From the IMG/VR virus record IMGVR_UViG_3300007609_000003, positions 124,001 through 188,000 of that record: 64,000 nt of DNA, one strand, 5' to 3'. The translations under genes and the position numbers were made by a program. Positions within the stretch are counted from its first letter, which is position 1. Every line of letters starts with the position of its first letter. Shown in pieces: positions 55,968 to 63,512 of the stretch. The notes beneath the pieces were generated by a model. That model was given only the letters and a program-made list of their open reading frames with translations. It was not told the origin of the DNA and did no database searches. The DNA comes from a virus.

Positions 55968-56453
55968 TTATATTTTTGTTATTATGAAATCTCTAAAAGT
56001 AAAGCTAACTGTTGCTTGTGGATATATAACGTCCGTTTGTGTTGTATCCAATGTTATGTCGGATAAACTCACTGGAAAACAATCCCTAAATTGAATTTCA
56101 ATGTTTGGGTTTTTGTGGCTGTTCATAATTACAATAGATATATCTGTAAGAATACCATATTCGCTAGTCTTAATGCCATCAAACTGTGGAAATTCCTCGT
56201 TAAATGATAACGCTCTTAACCAGTCATAAACTTCTATATAATTACTCATTGACTCGTCGACTATAAACGATAATGGCAATTCGCCATACGTCAAACGATC
56301 CCCTGGCACAGGAACAATTTTAAAAGGCGTATTTTGGTCTACTTGGGCTATTGAAACCGAAGGTATATTCACCGTCTGGGAAAAAAATTGAACTCCAGGT
56401 AATCTCTTAACCGATACAACAAACTCCAACGGAGATAAATAATTGGTTATCAT
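55968..56453 (-). CDS. Tail-tube-like virion protein
   Basis: 161 residues (T4 gp19: 163). 'PLEFVVSVKRLPGVQFFSQT', 'GELPLSFIVDESMSNYIEVY', 'YDWLRALSF' and the C-terminal 'DVIYPQATVSFTFRDFII' have the tube-protein beta layout. It stands alone in a recombination cluster but has its own exact late promoter, which fits a virion protein. It may be a tail-tube paralogue or a tail completion protein rather than the main tube subunit. Confidence 0.6.
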   Translation of the reverse strand: MITNYLSPLEFVVSVKRLPGVQFFSQTVNIPSVSIAQVDQNTPFKIVPVPGDRLTYGELPLSFIVDESMSNYIEVYDWLRALSFNEEFPQFDGIKTSEYGILTDISIVIMNSHKNPNIEIQFRDCFPVSLSDITLDTTQTDVIYPQATVSFTFRDFIITKI

Positions 56454-56464
56454 AGTTTTTCCTA

Positions 56465-56493
56465 TTTACATTTGCGAAAAGATGTTATATAAT
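56465..56493 (+). promoter_or_regulatory. Sigma70 promoter for the DUF1289-PMM-cytidylyltransferase operon
   Basis: TTTACA (56465-56470), 17-base spacer, TATAAT (56488-56493) on the plus strand, 42 bases before the DUF1289 ATG. It immediately adjoins the opposite-facing late box at 56495, and AATAAATA (56506-56513) is a possible rightward late variant. Confidence 0.7.
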
Positions 56494-56494
56494 C

Positions 56495-56502
56495 TATTTA
56501 TA
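56495..56502 (-). promoter_or_regulatory. T4-type late promoter (TATAAATA) for tail-tube-like gene
   Basis: Exact TATAAATA on the minus strand, 42 bases upstream of the ATG at 56453. Confidence 0.8.
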
Positions 56503-56534
56503 TGAAATAAATATAGCACGGCCTTAAAGACAAA

Positions 56535-56711
56535 ATGGTAAAAAGAAAAAACAAAAAACCTCCTCTCTTTTTAAATCCATGTTTAAATATATGTATTATT
56601 GAAGATGGCGTATGCATCGGCTGCAAGAGGACCCAAAAGGAAATTTCCGAATGGTTTTGGATGGAAGACATCGACAAACAGATAATCATAAAGACACTAA
56701 AAAATCGGTAA
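56535..56711 (+). CDS. DUF1289 small cysteine protein
   Basis: 58 residues (start MVKRKNKKPPLFLN). 'PCLNICIIEDGVCIGCKRTQ' followed by 'KEISEWFWM' is the DUF1289 signature (PCxxxCxxxxxxxCxGCxRTxxEIxxW), proteins thought to bind iron-sulphur or zinc. First gene of the early plus-strand operon leading to phosphomannomutase. Function in phages unknown. Confidence 0.75.
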   Translation: MVKRKNKKPPLFLNPCLNICIIEDGVCIGCKRTQKEISEWFWMEDIDKQIIIKTLKNR

Positions 56712-56770
56712 CTGAAAACAATCCGTGTGATCCATGCGACGATTGTAGCCACTGGGCAGGAAAAATTTAA
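56651..56770 (+). CDS. Tiny CxxCxxC protein overlapping DUF1289
   Basis: 39 residues (MVLDGRHRQTDNHKDTKKS…, ending 'NPCDPCDDCSHWAGKI'), in the frame +2 to DUF1289 and overlapping it by 61 bases, ending two bases before the PMM ATG. The cysteine cluster at the end suggests a metal-binding peptide. Real coding status is uncertain because the first half lies in the other gene's sequence. Confidence 0.45.
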   Translation: MVLDGRHRQTDNHKDTKKSVTENNPCDPCDDCSHWAGKI

Positions 56771-56772
56771 TT

Positions 56773-57471
56773 ATGATAAAATACGTTTTTGATGTAGACG
56801 GAACTCTTACACCAAGTCGCAGTAAAATAAACGAAGACTTTCGGCTTTGGTTTATTGATTTTTGTATTCAAAATGAAGTATACTTAGTCACTGGATCTGA
56901 CTATGAAAAAACTTCTGAGCAGCTTGGAGAATATTTACTAAGCCACATAAAAACAATATATAACTGTTCTGGAAGCGACGTGTGGTCAAATGGAAAAAGA
57001 ATAAGAACTTCTACATGGCAGATACCTAGGGCTCTTAGAGCAAATTTGGATTTGTGGCTGAATGGTAGCAAGTTTCCGATCCGTGCCGGTTTGCATATTG
57101 AAGAAAGACCTGGCTCTGCAAACTTTAGCATAGTTGGAAGGAAAGCTTCTTATAACGAAAGACTTGAATACGTTAGGTGGGATACCCAAACGAACGAACG
57201 TAAGAAAATAGCTAAGAAAATTAACACTCTTTTTCCAGATGTTACTGCAAGCGTTGGTGGAGAAACTGGTCTTGATTTATATCCAAAAGGAAATGATAAA
57301 TCTCAGATACTCAAAGATTTTAAAGACGATACGATTTATTTCTTTGGTGATAAGATGGATCCGGATGGAAACGATTATCCACTTTCGAGTCAACTCTCAG
57401 ATCCTAGTAAGTCTTTTCACGTAAAAGATTGGAAACATACGTTTGAAATTTTAAAGGAGTTCAAACATTGA
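56773..57471 (+). CDS. Phosphomannomutase-like HAD enzyme (eukaryotic PMM type)
   Basis: 232 residues. HAD motif 'YVFDVDGTLTPSR' (4-16), 'YLVTGSDYEKT', PMM cap 'ERPGSANFSIVGR' and 'ERLEYVRWD', then 'SVGGETGLDLYPKGNDKSQI' and 'YFFGDKMDPDGNDYPLSS'. This is the PMM2-type family that interconverts hexose-6- and hexose-1-phosphate, the step before nucleotide-sugar formation. With the next gene and the nucleotidyltransferase-kinase it suggests phage-encoded sugar-donor synthesis. Unusual in phage genomes. Confidence 0.85.
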   Translation: MIKYVFDVDGTLTPSRSKINEDFRLWFIDFCIQNEVYLVTGSDYEKTSEQLGEYLLSHIKTIYNCSGSDVWSNGKRIRTSTWQIPRALRANLDLWLNGSKFPIRAGLHIEERPGSANFSIVGRKASYNERLEYVRWDTQTNERKKIAKKINTLFPDVTASVGGETGLDLYPKGNDKSQILKDFKDDTIYFFGDKMDPDGNDYPLSSQLSDPSKSFHVKDWKHTFEILKEFKH

Positions 57472-57884
57472 AAACCGGTATTGTAGCATCATCGTTTGAT
57501 CTATTACACTCGGGACATATTATGATGTTAAGGGAAGCAAAGACAAAATGTGATCATTTGATTTGTGCCCTTCAAATAGATCCTAGCATAGATCGAGATG
57601 AAAAGAACTCGCCTATACAGAGTATAGTTGAAAGATACACTCAGCTGAACGCTGTAAAATATGTAGATGAAATTGTCGTGTACCAAACGGAAAAGGATCT
57701 TGAGGACATACTCGAATCATATCCGATTAATATACGTATCCTTGGTGAAGAATATAAAGATAAAGATTTTACAGGTCGCGAGATATGCAAACGGCTAGGC
57801 ATACATATATACTTTAATAAACGAAATCATAGGTTTAGCTCGAGTGGGCTAAGAAAAAGAGTTATAGCAAAAGAAAATGGTTGA
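57468..57884 (+). CDS. Cytidylyltransferase-family nucleotidyltransferase
   Basis: 138 residues, TTG start overlapping the PMM TGA, with AAAGGAG upstream. Motifs 'SSFDLLHSGHIMMLREAKTK' (HxGH) and C-terminal 'RFSSSGLRKRV' (ISSxxxR-like) mark the glycerol-3-phosphate/RfaE-type cytidylyltransferases. It activates a phosphorylated alcohol or sugar with CTP (or ATP/GTP). Coupled to PMM, so it probably uses or supports the same sugar pathway. Confidence 0.8.
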   Translation: MKTGIVASSFDLLHSGHIMMLREAKTKCDHLICALQIDPSIDRDEKNSPIQSIVERYTQLNAVKYVDEIVVYQTEKDLEDILESYPINIRILGEEYKDKDFTGREICKRLGIHIYFNKRNHRFSSSGLRKRVIAKENG

Positions 57885-57909
57885 CATTCCTGTATATTTG
57901 TTGTAGACT
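57881..57909 (+). promoter_or_regulatory. Sigma70 early promoter for TilS-like gene
   Basis: TTGACA (57881-57886), 17-base spacer, TAGACT (57904-57909) at the end of the cytidylyltransferase gene, ahead of the 29-residue ORF and TilS-like gene. Confidence 0.75.
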
Positions 57910-57934
57910 ATATGTATAAACAATGGAGAGTGAT

Positions 57935-58024
57935 ATGAAAGACGGTTATACTATTAAAGAGTACCTCGAATATGTAAATAGCTTACTCAAGCAAGCCGAA
58001 AAGGATGGCTTCATTGTAGGATAA
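57935..58024 (+). CDS. 29-residue peptide upstream of TilS-like gene
   Basis: MKDGYTIKEYLEYVNSLLKQ… ending with GFIVG; ATGGAGAG lies eight bases before its ATG. It ends three bases ahead of the TilS ATG. It may be a real small protein or a leader peptide that couples translation. Helical, no family recognised. Confidence 0.5.
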   Translation: MKDGYTIKEYLEYVNSLLKQAEKDGFIVG

Positions 58025-58027
58025 GAT

Positions 58028-58657
58028 ATGTTTCAGATTCAAGGAAAATTACCTCGGACCGTAAGTGTTGCGTGCTCAGGTGGAGTAGACTCGATGGCTG
58101 CGGTAGATTTCTTACGTAGGAATCACAACGTAAATATTTTATTTTTTGATCATGGTACAGAGACATCGTCAGAAGCATTAGAGTTTTTAAAAAAGTTTGT
58201 TAACCGTAAGAATCGAGAATTTAATTCTAAACCTATTGGTACAAACGTTTCAATAGAAGTTGGAAATATTTCTCGTTTAAAAAAGTCCCGGGAGTCCGAA
58301 GAAGAGTATTGGCGAAATGAAAGGTATGCCTTTTTTCATAATCGTGAAGAAGAAGTAATTACATGCCACCACCTTGACGACTGCGTAGAAACTTGGATCT
58401 GGTCCAGTTTTCATGGGGAAGGGAAAATTATTCCTTATTCAAATAAAAATGTTATTCGACCTTTTCGAATGAATAGAAAGGCAGAGTTTGTAAATTGGTG
58501 TAGACGTAACAACGTTCCTTGGATTGAGGATGTATCAAATGAAGATACTTCCTATATGAGAAACTTTATTCGGCACGAAGTAATGCAAAAGGCTTTAGTT
58601 GTAAATCCAGGACTACATAAAGTAATCTTGAAAAAAATTAAAAAAGACGCAGTATAG
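58028..58657 (+). CDS. TilS-like PP-loop ATPase
   Basis: 209 residues. PP-loop 'SVACSGGVDSMAAVDFLRR' (13-31), 'ITCHHLDDCVETWIW' (HHxDDxxE), 'IRPFR', and 'NNVPWIEDVSNEDTSYMRNF' with 'IRHEVM', the core of tRNA(Ile)-lysidine synthase. Cellular TilS is longer, with extra C-terminal tRNA-binding domains absent here. The catalytic domain alone may modify a tRNA (lysidine at CAU) or another substrate. Rare in phages. Confidence 0.75.
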   Translation: MFQIQGKLPRTVSVACSGGVDSMAAVDFLRRNHNVNILFFDHGTETSSEALEFLKKFVNRKNREFNSKPIGTNVSIEVGNISRLKKSRESEEEYWRNERYAFFHNREEEVITCHHLDDCVETWIWSSFHGEGKIIPYSNKNVIRPFRMNRKAEFVNWCRRNNVPWIEDVSNEDTSYMRNFIRHEVMQKALVVNPGLHKVILKKIKKDAV

Positions 58658-58680
58658 TCCTTTTAAGATATCTTTACTTT

Positions 58681-58688
58681 TATAAATA
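58681..58688 (+). promoter_or_regulatory. T4-type late promoter (TATAAATA)
   Basis: Exact TATAAATA on the plus strand, 33 bases before the ATG of the coiled-coil virion protein. Confidence 0.8.
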
Positions 58689-58720
58689 AAACCAAACAGA
58701 GTCAACAATGGTTTCTAAAA

Positions 58721-59632
58721 ATGAATAAAAGCGATTCAGTATCAGGCACATTAAGTTATCTTAATGATATGTCAAACAAAAAAGCTCAACGTGATATATC
58801 TAATTTAAATGAATCTACGCAACCAAAACAGCGTAGAGCTCCAAATGTTGTACCTCCTAAAGGTTCTGTGAAGGTTAAAAAGGTACAAGCACCTAAGAAC
58901 AACTTTATTGCAGTCGCAGAGCCACATTTGAAAGATTTTGCTAATATGCTTAGCGAAGAACTATCAAATGTTAAAAAAATAAGAGAAGAAGAATTAGAAA
59001 AAATTCGTCAAGAAGAGCTTGCGAAGATCCGCTTTGAACAGGCTGAAAAAATACGTTTAGAAGAAGAAGCGAAAATACGCCAAGAAAAAGAGCGTGAAAG
59101 AATTCGTGCTGAATTGGCCGAGCAGGCTCTCATGGAAAAAGAGCGTGAAAGAATTCGTGCCGAATTGCTTAAAGAATATAATCAAGTAGAAACTCAAGAA
59201 AATTACATAGACCTCTCAAATCATGGTGCAGAAGATATAGAAGTTGTTCAGGTTGATGAGTCTGTAGAATACGAGGAACTTGAAGAAGAATATTACGAGG
59301 AAGAGCCTCAGAATCAAATAGATGAATCTCTATTAGTATTTTCTAATAATAAAAACATTCATCAGCCAAATCAAGTTAACGAACAGGCGGAGTTTGTAAC
59401 CTTCGATGATCTGAAAAAACACTATAGTGATTTCATTAATAAGATTAATCATCAGCTGAGTACTATCGGCGGTGGTGGCGAGGTTCTTTTGAAGAGACTC
59501 GACGACATAGATATGACAACGATTGAGAACGGCGACTTCATATCGTTTGACGCAACAACCGGCAAGTTCGTTGGTGGATCCATTCCGACCTCTGGTGAAG
59601 AAGGCGGAGTTCTCGAAGGCGGAACATACTAA
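58721..59632 (+). CDS. Late coiled-coil virion protein
   Basis: 303 residues. Residues ~80-155 form a long charged coiled coil with two copies of 'KERERIRAEL' (a direct DNA repeat). The middle is acidic ('YEELEEEYYEEEPQ'). The end, 'STIGGGGEVLLKRLDDIDMT' then 'FISFDATTGKFVGG', is a short domain repeated in marine phage structural proteins. A late promoter precedes and a terminator follows, so it is a one-gene late unit. Probably a neck, fibre or internal head protein. Confidence 0.7.
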   Translation: MNKSDSVSGTLSYLNDMSNKKAQRDISNLNESTQPKQRRAPNVVPPKGSVKVKKVQAPKNNFIAVAEPHLKDFANMLSEELSNVKKIREEELEKIRQEELAKIRFEQAEKIRLEEEAKIRQEKERERIRAELAEQALMEKERERIRAELLKEYNQVETQENYIDLSNHGAEDIEVVQVDESVEYEELEEEYYEEEPQNQIDESLLVFSNNKNIHQPNQVNEQAEFVTFDDLKKHYSDFINKINHQLSTIGGGGEVLLKRLDDIDMTTIENGDFISFDATTGKFVGGSIPTSGEEGGVLEGGTY

Positions 59633-59659
59633 AATTAAAGAATCTAATTAACGCAAACG

Positions 59660-59683
59660 GCCTTCCTATATGGGAGGCTTTTT
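59660..59683 (+). terminator. Rho-independent terminator
   Basis: Seven-base stem GCCTTCC/GGGAGGC (one G-T pair), five-base loop, then TTTTT, 27 bases after the virion protein stop. Confidence 0.88.
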
Positions 59684-59684
59684 G

Positions 59685-59692
59685 TATAAATA
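59685..59692 (+). promoter_or_regulatory. T4-type late promoter (TATAAATA)
   Basis: Exact TATAAATA on the plus strand, one base after the terminator's T run and 63 bases before the EF-hand gene, which has a full TAGGAGG ribosome-binding site. Confidence 0.8.
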
Positions 59693-59755
59693 TATCGCGA
59701 TTTGATGATCTTTTATAATGAATATACAATGTTATATAAATTATAGGAGGTACAC

Positions 59756-60133
59756 ATGGCTAAAAAAGCTAAGACGCTAGCTGAAGATTCAATATATGCT
59801 CATTTGGATACAGACGGTGATGGCGTAATCACAGACGAAGAAATGGCTCGTGCAAAAGAGATTGCCGAGTTTGAACATAAAAAGAAGCTTCAAGAAAACG
59901 AAGACGCCAAGGAAGATCAAATCCGTCAGATGGCATGGTTTGCTCTTTGGGGTATGCTACTCTACCCAGTTCTTATTCTTGCAACGAGCATGTTTGGAAT
60001 AGACTCAGCGGCAAGTATCATTGGTGACATTGCTCCGACATACTTTGTTGCAATCGCTGGTCTTGTAGCTGCGTTCTTTGGAGCTCAAGCTTATTCAAAA
60101 GGTAAATCTTCAAGCTCAGACGAAGACTACTAA
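59756..60133 (+). CDS. EF-hand membrane protein
   Basis: 125 residues. Residues 18-29 are a complete 12-residue EF-hand loop 'DTDGDGVITDEE' with Asp 18/20/22 and Glu 29. A charged helix follows (30-58). Two hydrophobic segments, ~59-82 and ~96-113, should span the membrane; the tail is Ser/Asp-rich. It is expressed late at high efficiency (TAGGAGG, terminator and late promoter). A calcium-sensing holin-like or envelope protein is possible. Similar proteins occur in marine phages without known function. Confidence 0.75.
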   Translation: MAKKAKTLAEDSIYAHLDTDGDGVITDEEMARAKEIAEFEHKKKLQENEDAKEDQIRQMAWFALWGMLLYPVLILATSMFGIDSAASIIGDIAPTYFVAIAGLVAAFFGAQAYSKGKSSSSDEDY

Positions 60134-60145
60134 TTACTCATATCG

Positions 60146-60203
60146 TCTATACTGGTTCTAGGCGTCAATATTTTTGTTGACATTTGCATAGAATCAGTAT
60201 AGA
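60146..60203. repeat. 15-base inverted repeat around the gp39 promoter
   Basis: TCTATACTGGTTCTA (60146-60160) and TAGAATCAGTATAGA (60189-60203) are inverted with one mismatch, enclosing the -35 of the gp39 promoter and covering most of its spacer and -10. The right arm includes TAGAATCAGT, also present in the spacers of the 63-base promoter repeats, so it may be a regulator-binding site. Confidence 0.65.
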
Positions 60204-60205
60204 TT
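60177..60205 (+). promoter_or_regulatory. Sigma70-type promoter for gp39
   Basis: TTGACA (60177-60182), 17-base spacer, TAGATT (60200-60205), 59 bases before the gp39 ATG. An alternative -10, TATAGA, has 15-base spacing. Confidence 0.7.
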
Positions 60206-60263
60206 GGTATTGTTGATATTAAATTATGCAAACACACTCTGTGTTTACTACCAGGAGTATATC

Positions 60264-62102
60264 ATGTCAAAAGAAGAATTCAAGATTCTAACCGCAAGGG
60301 ATCACGTACGCACTCGCATTGGTATGTACATGGGATCCGCCTCAAAGGAAGAGGTAGAGCGTTTTGTCCTAGGGCAATGGAAAAAGTCGATATACGTTCC
60401 TGCGTTATCAAAGATGATCGATGAGATCCTTGATAATTCGATCGACGAAGCAATCCGAACAAACTTCCAATTCGCAAACAAGATCAATGTTTCAGTAAAC
60501 GGAGACAAGGTAACGATCTCTGATAATGGTCGTGGCATTCCTCAAGAAAATGTATATGACGAAACATCAAAGACAAATATTCCCCGGCCGGTTGCAGCAT
60601 GGACAAAAGTAAACGCAGGTACCAGCTTCGATGATAATCGAGTTACGATTGGTACAAATGGCGTAGGATCCGCGGCAACCAACTTTCTTTCATCATCGTT
60701 CGTTGGAAGAACGTGGCAAGGCGATAACTGTATTGAGGTACAGTGTAAGTCCGGTGCGCTCGATATTAAGGTAAACGAAAAAGCTAAACAAGGAAACGGT
60801 ACAGAAGTATCGTTTATTCCTGACTTCACTTTGTTTGAGGTTGACTCGCTCGATGAACTGGATACGATTGCACTCCTCGAGGATCGACTCATCAGTCTTC
60901 AGATGGCATTCCCCGAGATCGCCTTTTCTTTCAACAAGAAACGAATTCGTATTTCCAATATCAAGAAGTATGCCGAGATGTTTACTTCCGAAGAGAACGC
61001 TTCGGTAATTACTGATGTATCTGATAACCTTTCGTTCTTCTTTGCTTCGTCCGAGGATGGGTTTCGCTCGAACAGTTTTGTAAACGGTGTGAATACTCGA
61101 CAGGGTGGTGCATACGTTGACTTTATTGTAAATGGTATCGTAGAAGAACTCGGAGTTTTGATTAAACGTCGACATAAGATCGAGGTTGCTAAGAATACGA
61201 TTAAAGGTGGACTTACGTTTGTTATGTTTGCTCGCAATTTTACAAATCCAAAGTTCGACTCTCAGACAAAAGAACGCCTTACGAATACCTACGGCAACGT
61301 AAAGGAACACTATGAGAATGCTCAAGCAAAAGAGTTCCTGAATATCGCAAGAAAGATCTTTGCTGCTAACGATATCATTGAGCCAATCATCGAAGCTCAA
61401 CTCGCAAAGAAACTCGCTGCTGATAAAAGAGCTGCTACGCTTGCTCAAAAGAAACTGCGTAAGGTAAAGGTCGCAAAGCATATCGCTGCAAACACCGATA
61501 GTGCTACTCTTAAGATCGTGGAAGGTGACTCGGCGATGGGTTTCCTACTTAAGGTTCGTGATCCAAATAAGGTTGGCGCGTATCCACTTCGAGGTGTTAT
61601 CATGAATACCTGGGATATGAAACCTGCCGATGTTCTTAAGAACAAAGAACTCTCTGAGTTGGTTGCGGTTCTAGGACTAGATATCAATAATCCAAACAGT
61701 GTCGATGATATGTCATACTCAACGATCGCAACTCTTACCGATGCTGACCACGATGGTATCGGTCACATCTCTCCGTTGCTGATTGCGTTCTTCTATAAAT
61801 TCTGGCCGCGCCTTCTGACTGAAAAGCGTGTAAACATTACTCGTACTCCTATTATGATCTCGACTAAAGGATCCGATGTTAAGTGGTTCTATACGTATGA
61901 AGAAGCAAATCAATTTAAGACAGAACAGTCTGGTTGGAAGCATCGTTACATTAAAGGTCTAGGTAGCCTGCAAGAGGATGAGTATGATAAGATCATTAAT
62001 AGTCCTGTGTACGATACAGTTACCGTTGACGATGCATCGGTCTTTCAGATGATGTTTGGCAAGGAGAGCACATTGCGTAAAGAGTATATGTTTGCACTAT
62101 AA
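60264..62102 (+). CDS. 39: Topoisomerase II large subunit gp39 (39+60 as one chain)
   Basis: 612 residues from the ATG at 60264 (AGGAG upstream). GHKL ATPase: 'ILDNSIDEAIRTNF', 'VTISDNGRGIPQ', 'TNGVGSAATNF'. The C-terminal TOPRIM part has 'LKIVEGDSAMGFLL' (EGDSA) and 'TLTDADHDGIGHISPLLIAF' (DxD). In T4 this polypeptide is split into gp39 and gp60; here it is a single gene as in most relatives. Partner gp52 follows. Confidence 0.93.
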   Translation: MSKEEFKILTARDHVRTRIGMYMGSASKEEVERFVLGQWKKSIYVPALSKMIDEILDNSIDEAIRTNFQFANKINVSVNGDKVTISDNGRGIPQENVYDETSKTNIPRPVAAWTKVNAGTSFDDNRVTIGTNGVGSAATNFLSSSFVGRTWQGDNCIEVQCKSGALDIKVNEKAKQGNGTEVSFIPDFTLFEVDSLDELDTIALLEDRLISLQMAFPEIAFSFNKKRIRISNIKKYAEMFTSEENASVITDVSDNLSFFFASSEDGFRSNSFVNGVNTRQGGAYVDFIVNGIVEELGVLIKRRHKIEVAKNTIKGGLTFVMFARNFTNPKFDSQTKERLTNTYGNVKEHYENAQAKEFLNIARKIFAANDIIEPIIEAQLAKKLAADKRAATLAQKKLRKVKVAKHIAANTDSATLKIVEGDSAMGFLLKVRDPNKVGAYPLRGVIMNTWDMKPADVLKNKELSELVAVLGLDINNPNSVDDMSYSTIATLTDADHDGIGHISPLLIAFFYKFWPRLLTEKRVNITRTPIMISTKGSDVKWFYTYEEANQFKTEQSGWKHRYIKGLGSLQEDEYDKIINSPVYDTVTVDDASVFQMMFGKESTLRKEYMFAL

Positions 62103-62106
62103 ACTA

Positions 62107-62135
62107 TTTACATTTATGCTAAAGTGTGTTAGAAT
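62107..62135 (+). promoter_or_regulatory. Probable sigma70 promoter for gp52
   Basis: TTTACA (62107-62112), 17-base spacer, TAGAAT (62130-62135) in the 57-base gap after gp39, with AGAAGGA before the gp52 ATG. Confidence 0.55.
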
Positions 62136-62159
62136 TAATAGAATCAGAAGGAATATACT

Positions 62160-63512
62160 ATGAGTATACTTGAATTTGCAAAGACCGAGGATGGTACCAA
62201 CGAGTACCCAATTTCAAATGTTGCCAAGAACGAATGGCTAAGCTTTGCGATGTATACCGTAGAGTCTCGTGCAATCCCAAATATGATAGATGGTTTAAAA
62301 CCAGTTCAACGGTTTTATCTCTATTCATCTCTACTTAATTCAAAGCGGGACTTCAAAAAGGTATCGGCGGTTGCTGGTATCATCTCGGACTATGGCTACA
62401 ACCATGGAGAAGCTTCTGCCGCGGGCGCAGGCCAACTTATGGCTGCTACGTGGAACAATAACGTATGTCTAATCGAAGGTCGAGGTTCCTTTGGTACTCG
62501 ACTCATCCAAGAAGCTGGTGCTCCACGTTACGTATACACTCGAGTTCATGAGAACTTTAACAAGTACATTAAGGATCTCGAGCTATCTAAAGTTCATGCA
62601 GACCCTGAACACGAACCGCCTGCGTTCTATCTACCAGTTATTCCATTGGTACTCGCAAACGGTACAAAGGGTATCGCAACTGGTTTTGCTACGAATATAC
62701 TTCCGCGTAACATTAGTGATCTTTCTCGTGCCTGCGATGAATTCCTTACGAATGGTACTATAGCCAAAAGACTTCCAGTGTCATTTCCGGACTTTAGTGG
62801 TACGGTTGAGTATGATGAAACCGAGGATAAACATACGGTCTTTGGTTGTTTTGAAAAGAAGAGCAAAACAGTACTGTCTATTACAGAAGTACCGTATGGA
62901 TTTGACCGAGAGGGTTACGTCAAGATCCTAGATAAGCTCGAGGATGACGGCGACATCGTTTCATACGAAGATCTATGCGACAAGACTGGATTTAAATTCG
63001 AAGTTAAGCTAAAGCAGACATCTTCGGCTTCTTGGTCGGACTCGAAGATCATTCAAAAGTTTAAGCTGAGCAAACCACTTACCGAGAACCTAACGGTCAT
63101 TGACTACGACGGCAAACTACGTGAATACAAAGATGAGCGTGAGTTAATCAAAGACTTCTGTAATTACCGCCTTGGTATTATGAAGAGCCGCATTGAGCTA
63201 CGCAAAGAAGAAGCATCAGAACTCGCTCGTTGGCTGAAGGTAAAAATGCAATTCATTCAAGCAGTCATCGACAGTAAGATTGAATTTAAAAACAAAAAGA
63301 AAGACCAGGTCGGAGAACAGATCCTTTCTCATACGGATGCCGATGGTAATAAAGATATCGACCGCCTTCTTCGAGTCAACATCATGAGCCTTACTCAAGA
63401 GATGGTTACAGAACTCAAAAAGGAAATCAAAGAAGCCCAACAGGATCTAAAGTATTGGAAAGAAACAACTCCTGAGGTACAATTCAAAGATGATCTTGCC
63501 GAGGTATCGTAA
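62160..63512 (+). CDS. 52: Topoisomerase II medium subunit gp52
   Basis: 450 residues (T4: 442). GyrA/ParC-like: 'ARNE'-type start 'SFAMYTVESRAIPNMIDGLK', 'GEASAAGAGQLMA', and the catalytic region 'LIQEAGAPRYVYTRVHENF' with the DNA-cleaving Tyr. It forms the DNA breakage-reunion part with gp39. Its stop overlaps the metalloprotease ATG. Confidence 0.93.
   Translation: MSILEFAKTEDGTNEYPISNVAKNEWLSFAMYTVESRAIPNMIDGLKPVQRFYLYSSLLNSKRDFKKVSAVAGIISDYGYNHGEASAAGAGQLMAATWNNNVCLIEGRGSFGTRLIQEAGAPRYVYTRVHENFNKYIKDLELSKVHADPEHEPPAFYLPVIPLVLANGTKGIATGFATNILPRNISDLSRACDEFLTNGTIAKRLPVSFPDFSGTVEYDETEDKHTVFGCFEKKSKTVLSITEVPYGFDREGYVKILDKLEDDGDIVSYEDLCDKTGFKFEVKLKQTSSASWSDSKIIQKFKLSKPLTENLTVIDYDGKLREYKDERELIKDFCNYRLGIMKSRIELRKEEASELARWLKVKMQFIQAVIDSKIEFKNKKKDQVGEQILSHTDADGNKDIDRLLRVNIMSLTQEMVTELKKEIKEAQQDLKYWKETTPEVQFKDDLAEVS

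Noticed and set aside
55968-56453. Calling this the major tail tube gp19
   Set aside because: Length and fold fit, but it is far from any sheath (gp18) gene and alone in a recombination cluster. A paralogue is as likely.
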